From Proteobacteria bacterium UBA4457 (GTDB taxonomy: Bacteria > Pseudomonadota > Gammaproteobacteria > Ga0077536), in contig DGOV01000069.1 in the NCBI GenBank assembly GCA_002390205.1, positions 14,985 to 78,984 on the forward strand: a DNA stretch of 64,000 bases. The letters run 5' to 3'. The notes under the pieces were generated by a model. The model was not told the DNA's origin. It worked only from the letters and a program-made list of their open reading frames with translations, and did no database searches. How positions within the stretch are numbered: the first letter of the stretch is position 1; the number at the start of each line of letters is the position of its first letter. Positions 58,041 through 64,000 of the stretch are shown here, piece after piece. A program made the translations under genes and the position numbers.

Positions 58041-59318
58041 TTAGTCAATTATCTTTTCGGCGGTAGAAAAAAGAACCCAGATGATAGCACCAAAGATATT
58101 GATCGCAGCACACAGAGTGAATGCCGAAGCAAAGGATCCTGTTGTATCCACAAGCCAGCCGGTGATGATAACGCCAATGATCCCAGGTATTGTACCGGCA
58201 GTATTTGTGATTCCCATTAATACATCAGCATACCGAGGGGCTATGTCGAGGTGATTAGGTACAAAACCGGACCACATCAAGGCAGCGAGACCAAGCGCTC
58301 CAGACATAAACGCCATTGCTAGATAAGGGTCGCTTACATCCTTTACTGCTAGCAAACAGGCAGCCGATCCTAACAGACCACTAACCTGCATCAACTTTCG
58401 TATGCTGGTTAAGCTCATGCCTTTTGCATGAAGTTTGTCAGCACCAAATCCCCCTAGGTTGCCGACTATCAGCATACTGAGGTAGGGCGCGGCTGAGTAG
58501 AGACCTGCACTCATAATACCGAGATCATGCTGGCTTCTGAAGTAACTTGGAAGCCACGCAAGCAACATATATAGGATCCAGTTACTGCAGAAATGATTAA
58601 TAATCAACGCCCAAACAGCTTTGCTCTTTGCAAATTTCCCCCAAGGAATTGACTGAGCTTGTTCAACAGGTGCTGTCAAAGATAGCAGCAGATTTTTCTC
58701 CTCCTCGGAACATCTAGGATCGGTAGCTGGGTCGTCATGAGCATAGAAATACCAAATTACCACCCACAACACCCCGCCAACACCGAAGGAGTAAAAAGCA
58801 GATGGCCAACCATACGTTTCTACTAGCCACCCTGTAACCAGCAGAGCGAATAAGGTACCCAAAGGGATACCACCAACGAGCAATGAAACTGAGCGAGAAC
58901 GCTCGTTGGGCGGGACCCATCGGCTATATAAATTATAGGCTGAAGGGAACATAGCAGCTTCCCCCAAGCCCATGCCGATTCTGGCGACTACGAGCACGAT
59001 GATGCTAATTCCTGCAGCGAAGGGAGTTAAAAAAGTAAAAAGAGACCACCACAAGACTGCAAAGCCAAGTATAAGCTTCCCTCCAAGTTTATTTGCTAAC
59101 CATCCACTAGGAATTTGAAAAAGCAGATACCCAATAAAGAAAGAAGATAAGACATACCCTTTAGTAGTTTCGCTCCAACCAAATTCTTCTTGCATGGCTA
59201 TAGCCGCAACTGAAATATTGACCCGGTCTGCGTAACAGATGAAGACTGCAAAAACACACAAAGCTACAATTGTGTATCGCCGAGGCCAATTGAAAAACTT
59301 ACCGGATAAGCTGCTCAT
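58041..59318 (-). CDS. MFS transporter, anion:cation symporter (ACS) type
   Basis: 12-helix permease. Signature ACS features: ICYADRVNISVAAIAMQEEF at helix 1, GYVLSSFFIGYLLFQIPSGWLA, and RIGMGLGEAAMFPSAYNLYSRWVPPNERS. Such carriers import organic anions such as hexuronates, tartrate or phthalate-like acids. Probably the uptake system for a substrate of the neighbouring catabolic genes; divergent from the FmdB-like gene. Confidence 0.87.
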   Translation of the reverse strand: MSSLSGKFFNWPRRYTIVALCVFAVFICYADRVNISVAAIAMQEEFGWSETTKGYVLSSFFIGYLLFQIPSGWLANKLGGKLILGFAVLWWSLFTFLTPFAAGISIIVLVVARIGMGLGEAAMFPSAYNLYSRWVPPNERSRSVSLLVGGIPLGTLFALLVTGWLVETYGWPSAFYSFGVGGVLWVVIWYFYAHDDPATDPRCSEEEKNLLLSLTAPVEQAQSIPWGKFAKSKAVWALIINHFCSNWILYMLLAWLPSYFRSQHDLGIMSAGLYSAAPYLSMLIVGNLGGFGADKLHAKGMSLTSIRKLMQVSGLLGSAACLLAVKDVSDPYLAMAFMSGALGLAALMWSGFVPNHLDIAPRYADVLMGITNTAGTIPGIIGVIITGWLVDTTGSFASAFTLCAAINIFGAIIWVLFSTAEKIID

Positions 59319-59441
59319 GAAAAATTTCCTTCATTTAGTATTATGAGGCTACATAAGTTATATTTAGCACAACTTTAACAAACAGAATTTTTTTCGTCTC
59401 TTTTAGTTTACGATACGTGGCGAGAAATAATGGAGCATTTA

Positions 59442-59723
59442 ATGCCAATTTATGAATACCAATGTAAAGCTAACGGTCGGACGGTTGAAGTGGTGCATCG
59501 TATGGCAGATCGCTTTTCCAGCTGGCAGGAGTTATGCGAGCATGCGCAAATAGGTCTTGGTGACACTCCTGGTGATTCGGAAGTTGTTCGGCTAGTTGGA
59601 GGGGGTAACGCTACTATGGCTCCCGTGACCACTTCTAAGCAATTAAAAGCGGCCGGTGCAGCATCGACTAGTCTATCAGGCTCTAGAGGTATGGCCGCGC
59701 CTGCTAGGACGAATAAATTTTAG
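59442..59723 (+). CDS. FmdB-like small protein with degenerate zinc ribbon
   Basis: Starts with MPIYEYQCKANG, the FmdB N-terminal pattern (MPIYEYxCxxCG), but the second cysteine is Asn and the usual second CxxC pair is missing; only one further Cys is present. The C-terminal third is Ala/Ser/Thr-rich and low complexity. The ATG at 59442 has GGAG at good distance and fits the family start; ATG 59430 is also in frame. FmdB was named beside formamidase genes; here it sits before a tungsten-type oxidoreductase cluster. Role unknown. Confidence 0.6.
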   Translation: MPIYEYQCKANGRTVEVVHRMADRFSSWQELCEHAQIGLGDTPGDSEVVRLVGGGNATMAPVTTSKQLKAAGAASTSLSGSRGMAAPARTNKF

Positions 59724-59729
59724 TATGGG

Positions 59730-60164
59730 TTATTTTTTTGCTCGTCTTGCAGCGGTAAGTAAAGAGGCGTAGCTCACTCCTGGACGATTATCTCCAGTCA
59801 AAGGAAGATTCGCCTCGTTCCATTCGTCCACGCCTTTTCGTAATATTCTTATATTTACAAAGCCTGTCGCTTGGAGTCGCGTCGCGGCTTCCAGCGCACG
59901 GTTATCAGAATTTCCTCCAACTATAATACCGTCGTCCTCTTTTAACGCATGCTGAGCGACCAACTCGAAGGCTGGATTGGGGTGTTCCTCTTTAGTGGTA
60001 GGGTGAAAAAAAACAATCGGTATATTAACAGTCCGTCCTTTTGGACGATTGATTGCAAATTCGGCGACCGCTCGCACGTCAACATATGTGCCGGTGCCCT
60101 CTTCGCTGATTTCTTCGGCAACGAGATTTGCGTTGATATTTAGATCTTCTAGATTGTCATTCAT
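59730..60164 (-). CDS. Rhodanese-like protein lacking the catalytic cysteine
   Basis: Rhodanese fold: VDVRAVAEFAINRPKGRTVNIP at the N-terminal part and the C-terminal ILRKGVDEWNEANLPL. The active-site loop, normally C-R-x-G-x-R, reads GGNSDNRA, so the sulfur-carrying Cys is Gly. It may bind rather than transfer sulfur. I chose the ATG at 60164, preceded by GGGGGT, over the TTG at 60179. It follows a small unknown gene by 15 bases and lies next to the AOR cluster. Confidence 0.7.
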   Translation of the reverse strand: MNDNLEDLNINANLVAEEISEEGTGTYVDVRAVAEFAINRPKGRTVNIPIVFFHPTTKEEHPNPAFELVAQHALKEDDGIIVGGNSDNRALEAATRLQATGFVNIRILRKGVDEWNEANLPLTGDNRPGVSYASLLTAARRAKK

Positions 60165-60179
60165 CGCCGATACCCCCAA

Positions 60180-60419
60180 TTATTTAAACGCGTTGACGAA
60201 GGGAGGAATGATTTGGCAGCGTGATCTTTGCGGGAGTGGTGGCGTTTCGACAAGTTGGAAAGTGTTAGAGGTGTCGCTTGGAGAAGTTGCCATTTGCTCT
60301 TTATGCAGGTGAATGATTCGGCCGCTGGGTGCTAAGGCAAATATGCAATCAATTATCTGTATTGCAGGGAGTGTTCCAAGGTCAGGGTGCTCAAGGTACT
60401 TCCTATCTGGATTTGACAT
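60180..60419 (-). CDS. Small protein of unknown function, cotranscribed with rhodanese-like gene
   Basis: 79 residues beginning SNPDRKYLEHPDLGTLPAIQ, without membrane segments. I do not recognise it. It is supported as a gene by an AGGAAG ribosome-binding site about nine bases before its ATG and by its tight spacing to the rhodanese-like gene. It contains two cysteines (IIDCIF and RSRCQIIP). Divergent from the ferredoxin-AOR operon. Confidence 0.55.
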   Translation of the reverse strand: MSNPDRKYLEHPDLGTLPAIQIIDCIFALAPSGRIIHLHKEQMATSPSDTSNTFQLVETPPLPQRSRCQIIPPFVNAFK

Positions 60420-60525
60420 CGATTATTTCTTCCTAGCTATGATATTTAGTGGTATTTTGGGCTATTTTTCGTTGGTCTGCACCATATTTTACTTAAATCG
60501 ATGTTAAAGATTTCAGAAGTACGGG

Positions 60526-60531
60526 TATACT
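60526..60531 (+). promoter_or_regulatory. Putative -10 box of the ferredoxin-AOR operon
   Basis: TATACT 45 bases before the ferredoxin ATG, with a weak TTAAAG hexamer 16 bases upstream. A start site here lies downstream of the in-frame ATG at 60501, supporting the ATG at 60576 as the real ferredoxin start. Confidence 0.4.
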
Positions 60532-60575
60532 TGAATGTAGAGCTCGTAGAAACGCGGTTAGGGGGAACTAATAAA

Positions 60576-61229
60576 ATGTCGTTTGTGCCTCAAAAAGAAT
60601 TGGTCACAGGAGTTGAGCGTCATCCTTTAGATGCTGATGTCCCGAATGTCATAGAGAAGCTGTTCGCGCTGAAGAACCAATGTACAGAGTGCAATGTTTG
60701 TGAGGTCGCTTGTTCTTTGGTGCATTCCCCGGACGGGACGGTGAACCCTCAGTATGCCAGGTTAAAAATTGATCATGCACCAGACAAAGCGTCTCGTGTA
60801 AATCCAGATGGCTTAGGTTTCATTGCTGAAATCTGCCATCATTGCGGAAATCCACCGCCCTGTGCCGAAGTGTGTCCGACTGAGGCCTTCTATTACGATC
60901 CAAAAACAAAAGCTGCGGTCATAGAACAAGATAACTGCATCCAATGTATGGAATGTGTCCCTGGTTGCCCTTTTGACGCCGTGTTTATTGCTCCGTCAGG
61001 CGAGCTTCTTAAATGTGATCTTTGTGGTGGAGATCCAGTGTGCGTTAAGGCATGCGCAGCGCGACCGGAAATGCTCAATCAAGGTAAACAGTATGTGAGA
61101 CTTCCTGTGTTGTTTTATTCCGAGCAGGCTGAATTTAATAAGGAACATAAGCAGGTTCCGGAAAAGACAGATGAGGTAGGGATGATGCAGGCGATGCTAG
61201 AGGCGGGGACAATTTCGAGTCCAGCGTAA
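60576..61229 (+). CDS. Four-cluster 4Fe-4S ferredoxin subunit (AorA/DmsB-like)
   Basis: Electron-transfer subunit with sixteen cysteines in four groups, enough for four 4Fe-4S clusters: CTECNVCEVACSL, CHHCGNPPPCAEVCP, CIQCMECVPGCP and CDLCGGDPVCVKAC. This is the HycB/DmsB-type polyferredoxin. The ATG at 60576 follows AGGGGGA and gives 217 residues; the longer start at 60501 precedes the probable promoter. AOR follows after 30 bases. It probably takes electrons from the AOR subunit, as AorA does for AorB in Aromatoleum-type enzymes. Confidence 0.88.
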   Translation: MSFVPQKELVTGVERHPLDADVPNVIEKLFALKNQCTECNVCEVACSLVHSPDGTVNPQYARLKIDHAPDKASRVNPDGLGFIAEICHHCGNPPPCAEVCPTEAFYYDPKTKAAVIEQDNCIQCMECVPGCPFDAVFIAPSGELLKCDLCGGDPVCVKACAARPEMLNQGKQYVRLPVLFYSEQAEFNKEHKQVPEKTDEVGMMQAMLEAGTISSPA

Positions 61230-61259
61230 GTATTTAGAGTTAATTTGGGGAGAATTATT

Positions 61260-63224
61260 ATGGAAAGTCGATTACTAAGAGTAGATTTGACCACAGGCGA
61301 ACTCAAGAGTGAGGTCATACCCCATAGTATATTTGAGAGATGGATTGGTGGCTCGGGAATTAATAATTGGATTATGTGGGAGCACTTCCTAACGCACGAT
61401 ATAAACTGCGATCCGCGTGGCCCGGATAATATCTTTGTTTTTGGCGTTGGTCCGCTGGCTGGAACAGGAGCAGGTAGCGGGATTAAAGGACGCATTACCT
61501 TTAAGAGTCCTTGCTACAATATGTTTGGAGACTCGGCGGGAGGGGGTAAATTCCCATATATGCTGAGATTTACAGCGTTCGAGTATATTGCGATTACCGG
61601 GAAGTCACCCAAACCGGTATACCTTCGGATCTGTAACAATGAAGTTTCTTTGGAAGACGCGTCTCATTTATGGGGTAAAGACACCCTACAAACGCATACT
61701 ATGCTGCGCGAAGAGTTAGGAACCTATCCTTCAAAAGTTCATACGTTATCTATTAGTCAGGCTGGAGAGAACCAGGTAGGGATAGCAAGCGTTGTGTCTG
61801 ATGCCTTAAGGATTCATGCAAGATGTGGCGGTGGTGCCGTCATGGGTTCTAAAAATCTTAAAGCAATCGCAGTCCAGGGCAATGGTGGCCTGCCTATAGC
61901 CATGCCTGATGAAATGCTAGCCTGGTCCGATGATTTCCGGCAGAAAATTGATAGCAATGAAGCTGTTTATGGCTTTAAGCGTCGTGGAACTCTCGGTGCG
62001 GTTGAAATGTACCAGCATATCGGAAGTCATTTTTGGCGAAATAATCAGGGGAATATGTTCCGCGGCGGAGAAATCACGTCCGATAACTGGGTGAATAAGT
62101 ATCATAAGTATTCCGAAGTTTGTTCGTCAGACTGTTTCATTGCATGTGACGCAAAATATAAAATTGATGGAACCGAGTCGGAGGCTGCTAAGAAATATAT
62201 TGGAGAGTCATTTAGACGACCTGAATATTTGACCACAGGAAGTGCGGCAGGAGCTTTAGATGTAAGAGACTGGGCTGAGGTTGCTCATTGGGGGAAAATT
62301 ACTAATGACTATGGGATAGATAATCAAGACTTGTCATGTGCTATTTCGTTTCTCATGGAGCTTAAACAGCGGAAACTAATCTCAGATCAGGACGTCGCAG
62401 AGCTTTTTGGCCATGAACAGAGTTTAGAATGGGGCAACATGGATGACATTGAAGCATGTCTCCATAGCATTGTTTTTCAGAAGGACTTGTTTGGTAAACT
62501 TTTTGGTGACGGGCCTTATCTCGGTGCGATTCGGTATTCAGAATTGAAAGGTCAGAATTTCATGAAATATGCGACTTATGGAAAAGGTGGTGCCAGCTTT
62601 ACCGAAGAGATGAGACCTTTCCCAACGTGGATGAACAATATGGCCGTCGCCTCACGTGGAGCTGATCATTTAAAAGGAATTGGTTTAATCGAAAAATTCC
62701 AGCGTAAAGACCTATCTAAGATCTATTTTGACGGGCGTACAGAAGCTGCAGATCTCACTGTTCCTACTTTAAAAGGGGCCTCAACTGCACTCATTGAAAA
62801 TCAGGTTGCGTTGTTAAATTCGTATGGCGTGTGCCTTTTTCATTGGATGCTTGACCCCTCCGGGTACACTCCTCAGGACTACTATGGCAAAGCTTACGCT
62901 GCTGCGACTGGGATTGATCGAACTCCTGATGAATTAATGCTTGATGGTGCCCGGATCTGCAATTTAGAGAAGGCTTTTAATTCAAGGATAGGTATGCGGC
63001 GAGAGCACGATACCGTGTGTGAAAGATGGATGTGGGAACCTACTGAAGAAGGGATGTATCCGGGATCGGTAGCGGCAGATATGTTCAATCCAGTTTTGGA
63101 TGAATATTACGAATGGCGTGGTTGGGACAAAGAGTCAGGTCTACAAACCAGGAAATCTCTAGAAGCTTGTGGCCTGGATGACGTGGCTGAAGTACTGGCA
63201 CAAGAAGGTTCACTCGCTAAATAA
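61260..63224 (+). CDS. Aldehyde ferredoxin oxidoreductase family protein (tungstopterin enzyme)
   Basis: AOR-family catalytic subunit, expected to bind a bis-pterin tungsten or molybdenum centre and one 4Fe-4S cluster and to oxidise aldehydes to acids. N-terminal LLRVDLTTGELKSEVIP and GGSGINNWIMW; cofactor region RCGGGAVMGSKNLKAIAV. Cluster cysteines C288, C292 and C296 (CSSDCFIAC, Cx3Cx3C rather than the classical Cx2Cx3C), with a distal Cys in SYGVCLFHW. 654 residues; ATG 61260 has GGGGAGA upstream. Encoded between its ferredoxin and a MoaD-like carrier. Substrate, and W versus Mo, are not decided by sequence. Confidence 0.9.
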   Translation: MESRLLRVDLTTGELKSEVIPHSIFERWIGGSGINNWIMWEHFLTHDINCDPRGPDNIFVFGVGPLAGTGAGSGIKGRITFKSPCYNMFGDSAGGGKFPYMLRFTAFEYIAITGKSPKPVYLRICNNEVSLEDASHLWGKDTLQTHTMLREELGTYPSKVHTLSISQAGENQVGIASVVSDALRIHARCGGGAVMGSKNLKAIAVQGNGGLPIAMPDEMLAWSDDFRQKIDSNEAVYGFKRRGTLGAVEMYQHIGSHFWRNNQGNMFRGGEITSDNWVNKYHKYSEVCSSDCFIACDAKYKIDGTESEAAKKYIGESFRRPEYLTTGSAAGALDVRDWAEVAHWGKITNDYGIDNQDLSCAISFLMELKQRKLISDQDVAELFGHEQSLEWGNMDDIEACLHSIVFQKDLFGKLFGDGPYLGAIRYSELKGQNFMKYATYGKGGASFTEEMRPFPTWMNNMAVASRGADHLKGIGLIEKFQRKDLSKIYFDGRTEAADLTVPTLKGASTALIENQVALLNSYGVCLFHWMLDPSGYTPQDYYGKAYAAATGIDRTPDELMLDGARICNLEKAFNSRIGMRREHDTVCERWMWEPTEEGMYPGSVAADMFNPVLDEYYEWRGWDKESGLQTRKSLEACGLDDVAEVLAQEGSLAK

Positions 63225-63240
63225 GGGTCAGGTTTATATC

Positions 63241-63522
63241 GTGATAACAGTGCATGCTAATTTTCATAGCCATTTCAAAGAACTTGCTTCTACTGGTGAG
63301 GATTCATTTCTTATCGAAATTCCTACGGTGAGCGAATTCGCAAAATGTATATGCGACAAATATGGGGCTAGGATGAGAGCAATGCTGATCGACCCTAAAA
63401 CTAACGAACTTAATGAGCGTGGAACAATGTTTGTTAATGAAAGGGGAATGAGGGTTTCTGCAGAAGATACTCTTGAAGACGGCGAGACTATCACTTTCCT
63501 TGTCGGGATAGCTGGAGGTTAA
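63241..63522 (+). CDS. MoaD/ThiS-like sulfur carrier
   Basis: 93-residue beta-grasp protein ending in Gly-Gly (VGIAGG), the thiocarboxylation site. It is distinct from ThiS at 20191. The position right after the AOR gene suggests a dedicated carrier for the pterin dithiolene of that enzyme, as MoaD-like genes accompany other bacterial AOR operons. GTG start at 63241, 16 bases after the AOR stop; upstream in-frame sequence lies inside AOR. Confidence 0.85.
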   Translation: MITVHANFHSHFKELASTGEDSFLIEIPTVSEFAKCICDKYGARMRAMLIDPKTNELNERGTMFVNERGMRVSAEDTLEDGETITFLVGIAGG

Positions 63523-63577
63523 AACTCTTCAGCTACGCTGACGATGCGAGATAGGTTTTCTCTTAACTGTTCAGGTT

Positions 63578-63922
63578 TTAGTCAGCTAGTAACTTCTGAT
63601 ATATTTCCTCGTTAAAACCGACTACTAGATGCTTGCCACTTATTAATGTAGGAGCTCTCAGGTTACCAGTTGGGCCAAGCATGCCGTTAATTATGTCTTC
63701 AGGCACTTCCCCGCTAATTGCAAAGGACGCAACTTTTTTGCCCTTCGCTATCGTGATACTTGTAACTGAAGTGGCCAGACTTATTGCATCTGTTCTACTG
63801 AGTTTTCGTGACGCTGGAATAATCTCTTTTGGCACTAAACTTTTGGCATCCAGAAACTTGGACGCTCTGACACAGCTTGTTCAGCCTTTACGAAAGTAGT
63901 ACCAACCGATTTCTGTAGCCAT
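63578..63922 (-). CDS. ArsC/thioredoxin-fold selenoprotein with U-T-S-C motif (TGA read as Sec)
   Basis: The plain ORF covers only 85 residues from a GTG at 63835. The same frame, however, is open back to an ATG at 63922-63920 except for one TGA at 63883-63881. Read as Sec, the N terminus is MATEIGWYYFRKGUTSCVRA: a beta strand followed at once by a U-x-x-C redox motif (U14, C17), as thioredoxin-like folds require. The remainder (AKGKKV, MLGPTGNLRAPTL, LVVGFNEEIYQKLL) belongs to small ArsC-like proteins. The total of 114 residues is normal for that family. AGGA precedes the ATG, and a SECIS-like hairpin follows the TGA. Likely a thiol/selenol oxidoreductase; substrate unknown. Confidence 0.85.
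63846..63865 (-). promoter_or_regulatory. Putative bacterial SECIS hairpin
   Basis: On the coding (minus) strand, GCGUCCA pairs with UGGAUGC (7 pairs, one G-U) around the loop AGUUUC. The stem starts 15 bases after the UGA, and the G, second in the loop, is the 24th base after it. This fits the bacterial SECIS rule of a short stem with a G among the first two loop bases 16-37 bases after the UGA. The hairpin lies inside the coding region, as SelB-dependent decoding needs in bacteria. Confidence 0.75.
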
Positions 63923-64000
63923 TCAAGTATCCTGATTTAATTCGCTTAGCATATTTTACGGATTATTCTTATAATGTGCACTACCTAAAACAACAATTGT

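Noticed and set aside
63578..63835. Stand-alone 85-residue ORF starting at GTG 63835
   Set aside because: It lacks the strand and redox motif of its own fold; the frame continues upstream through one TGA to a better start, so the longer selenoprotein reading is preferred.
1..64000. CRISPR arrays, insertion sequences, prophage or integrase genes
   Set aside because: No direct-repeat arrays, transposase or integrase motifs, or terminal inverted repeats were found by reading; the tRNA-Met at 39390 has no adjacent integrase or repeated 3' end that I could see.

Overview
The window reads as chromosome of a gammaproteobacterium. Several gene orders are classic for that class: ybeZ-ybeY-ybeX-lnt, aroK-aroB next to gltB-gltD-hemE, priA-argS followed by a SPOR protein, thiS-thiG-trmB, and zapA with 6S RNA divergent from ygfB-pepP-ubiH-ubiI. 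Base composition is moderately AT-rich and the right half is loaded with flavin oxidoreductases, which suggests an uncultivated free-living, probably marine, aerobe. That placement is inference; there is no rRNA in the window.

Left half (1-39 kb) is mostly housekeeping: ribosome maturation and lipoprotein acylation (1-3.4 kb), an undecaprenyl-phosphate-type carrier (DUF368), haem synthesis and glutamate synthase on the minus strand (3.4-11.4 kb), shikimate genes (11.8-13.4 kb), a small patch of broken or unknown genes (13.6-14.7 kb), primosome and arginyl-tRNA synthetase (14.7-18.7 kb), thiamine thiazole synthesis and tRNA m7G methylation (20-22 kb), a single-chain pyruvate carboxylase (23.7-27.1 kb), 6S RNA with zapA, ubiquinone hydroxylases, purC, a tkt-gap-pgk operon and metF. 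A tRNA-Met (39.4 kb) marks the end of this part.

Right half (39.6-59.3 kb) is an accessory catabolic region: Baeyer-Villiger monooxygenase, beta-hydroxyacid dehydrogenase, cytochrome P450, three luciferase-like monooxygenases, zinc alcohol dehydrogenase, amidase, alpha/beta hydrolase, split-barrel flavin protein, SDR, thiolase and two MFS transporters, interspersed with a class I aldolase, a ZIP metal transporter and an HtrA-like protein that has lost its catalytic triad.

The last 4.6 kb (59.4-64 kb) holds a tungsten/molybdenum-type aldehyde ferredoxin oxidoreductase system: a four-cluster ferredoxin, the AOR catalytic subunit and a MoaD/ThiS-like sulfur carrier, next to a divergent pair of small genes including a rhodanese without its cysteine. 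At the very end lies a short ArsC/thioredoxin-fold gene that conventional ORF calling truncates. Read through an in-frame TGA it becomes a full 114-residue protein with a U-T-S-C redox motif, and a hairpin just after the TGA fits the bacterial SECIS model. This is a probable selenoprotein and the most notable item in the window.
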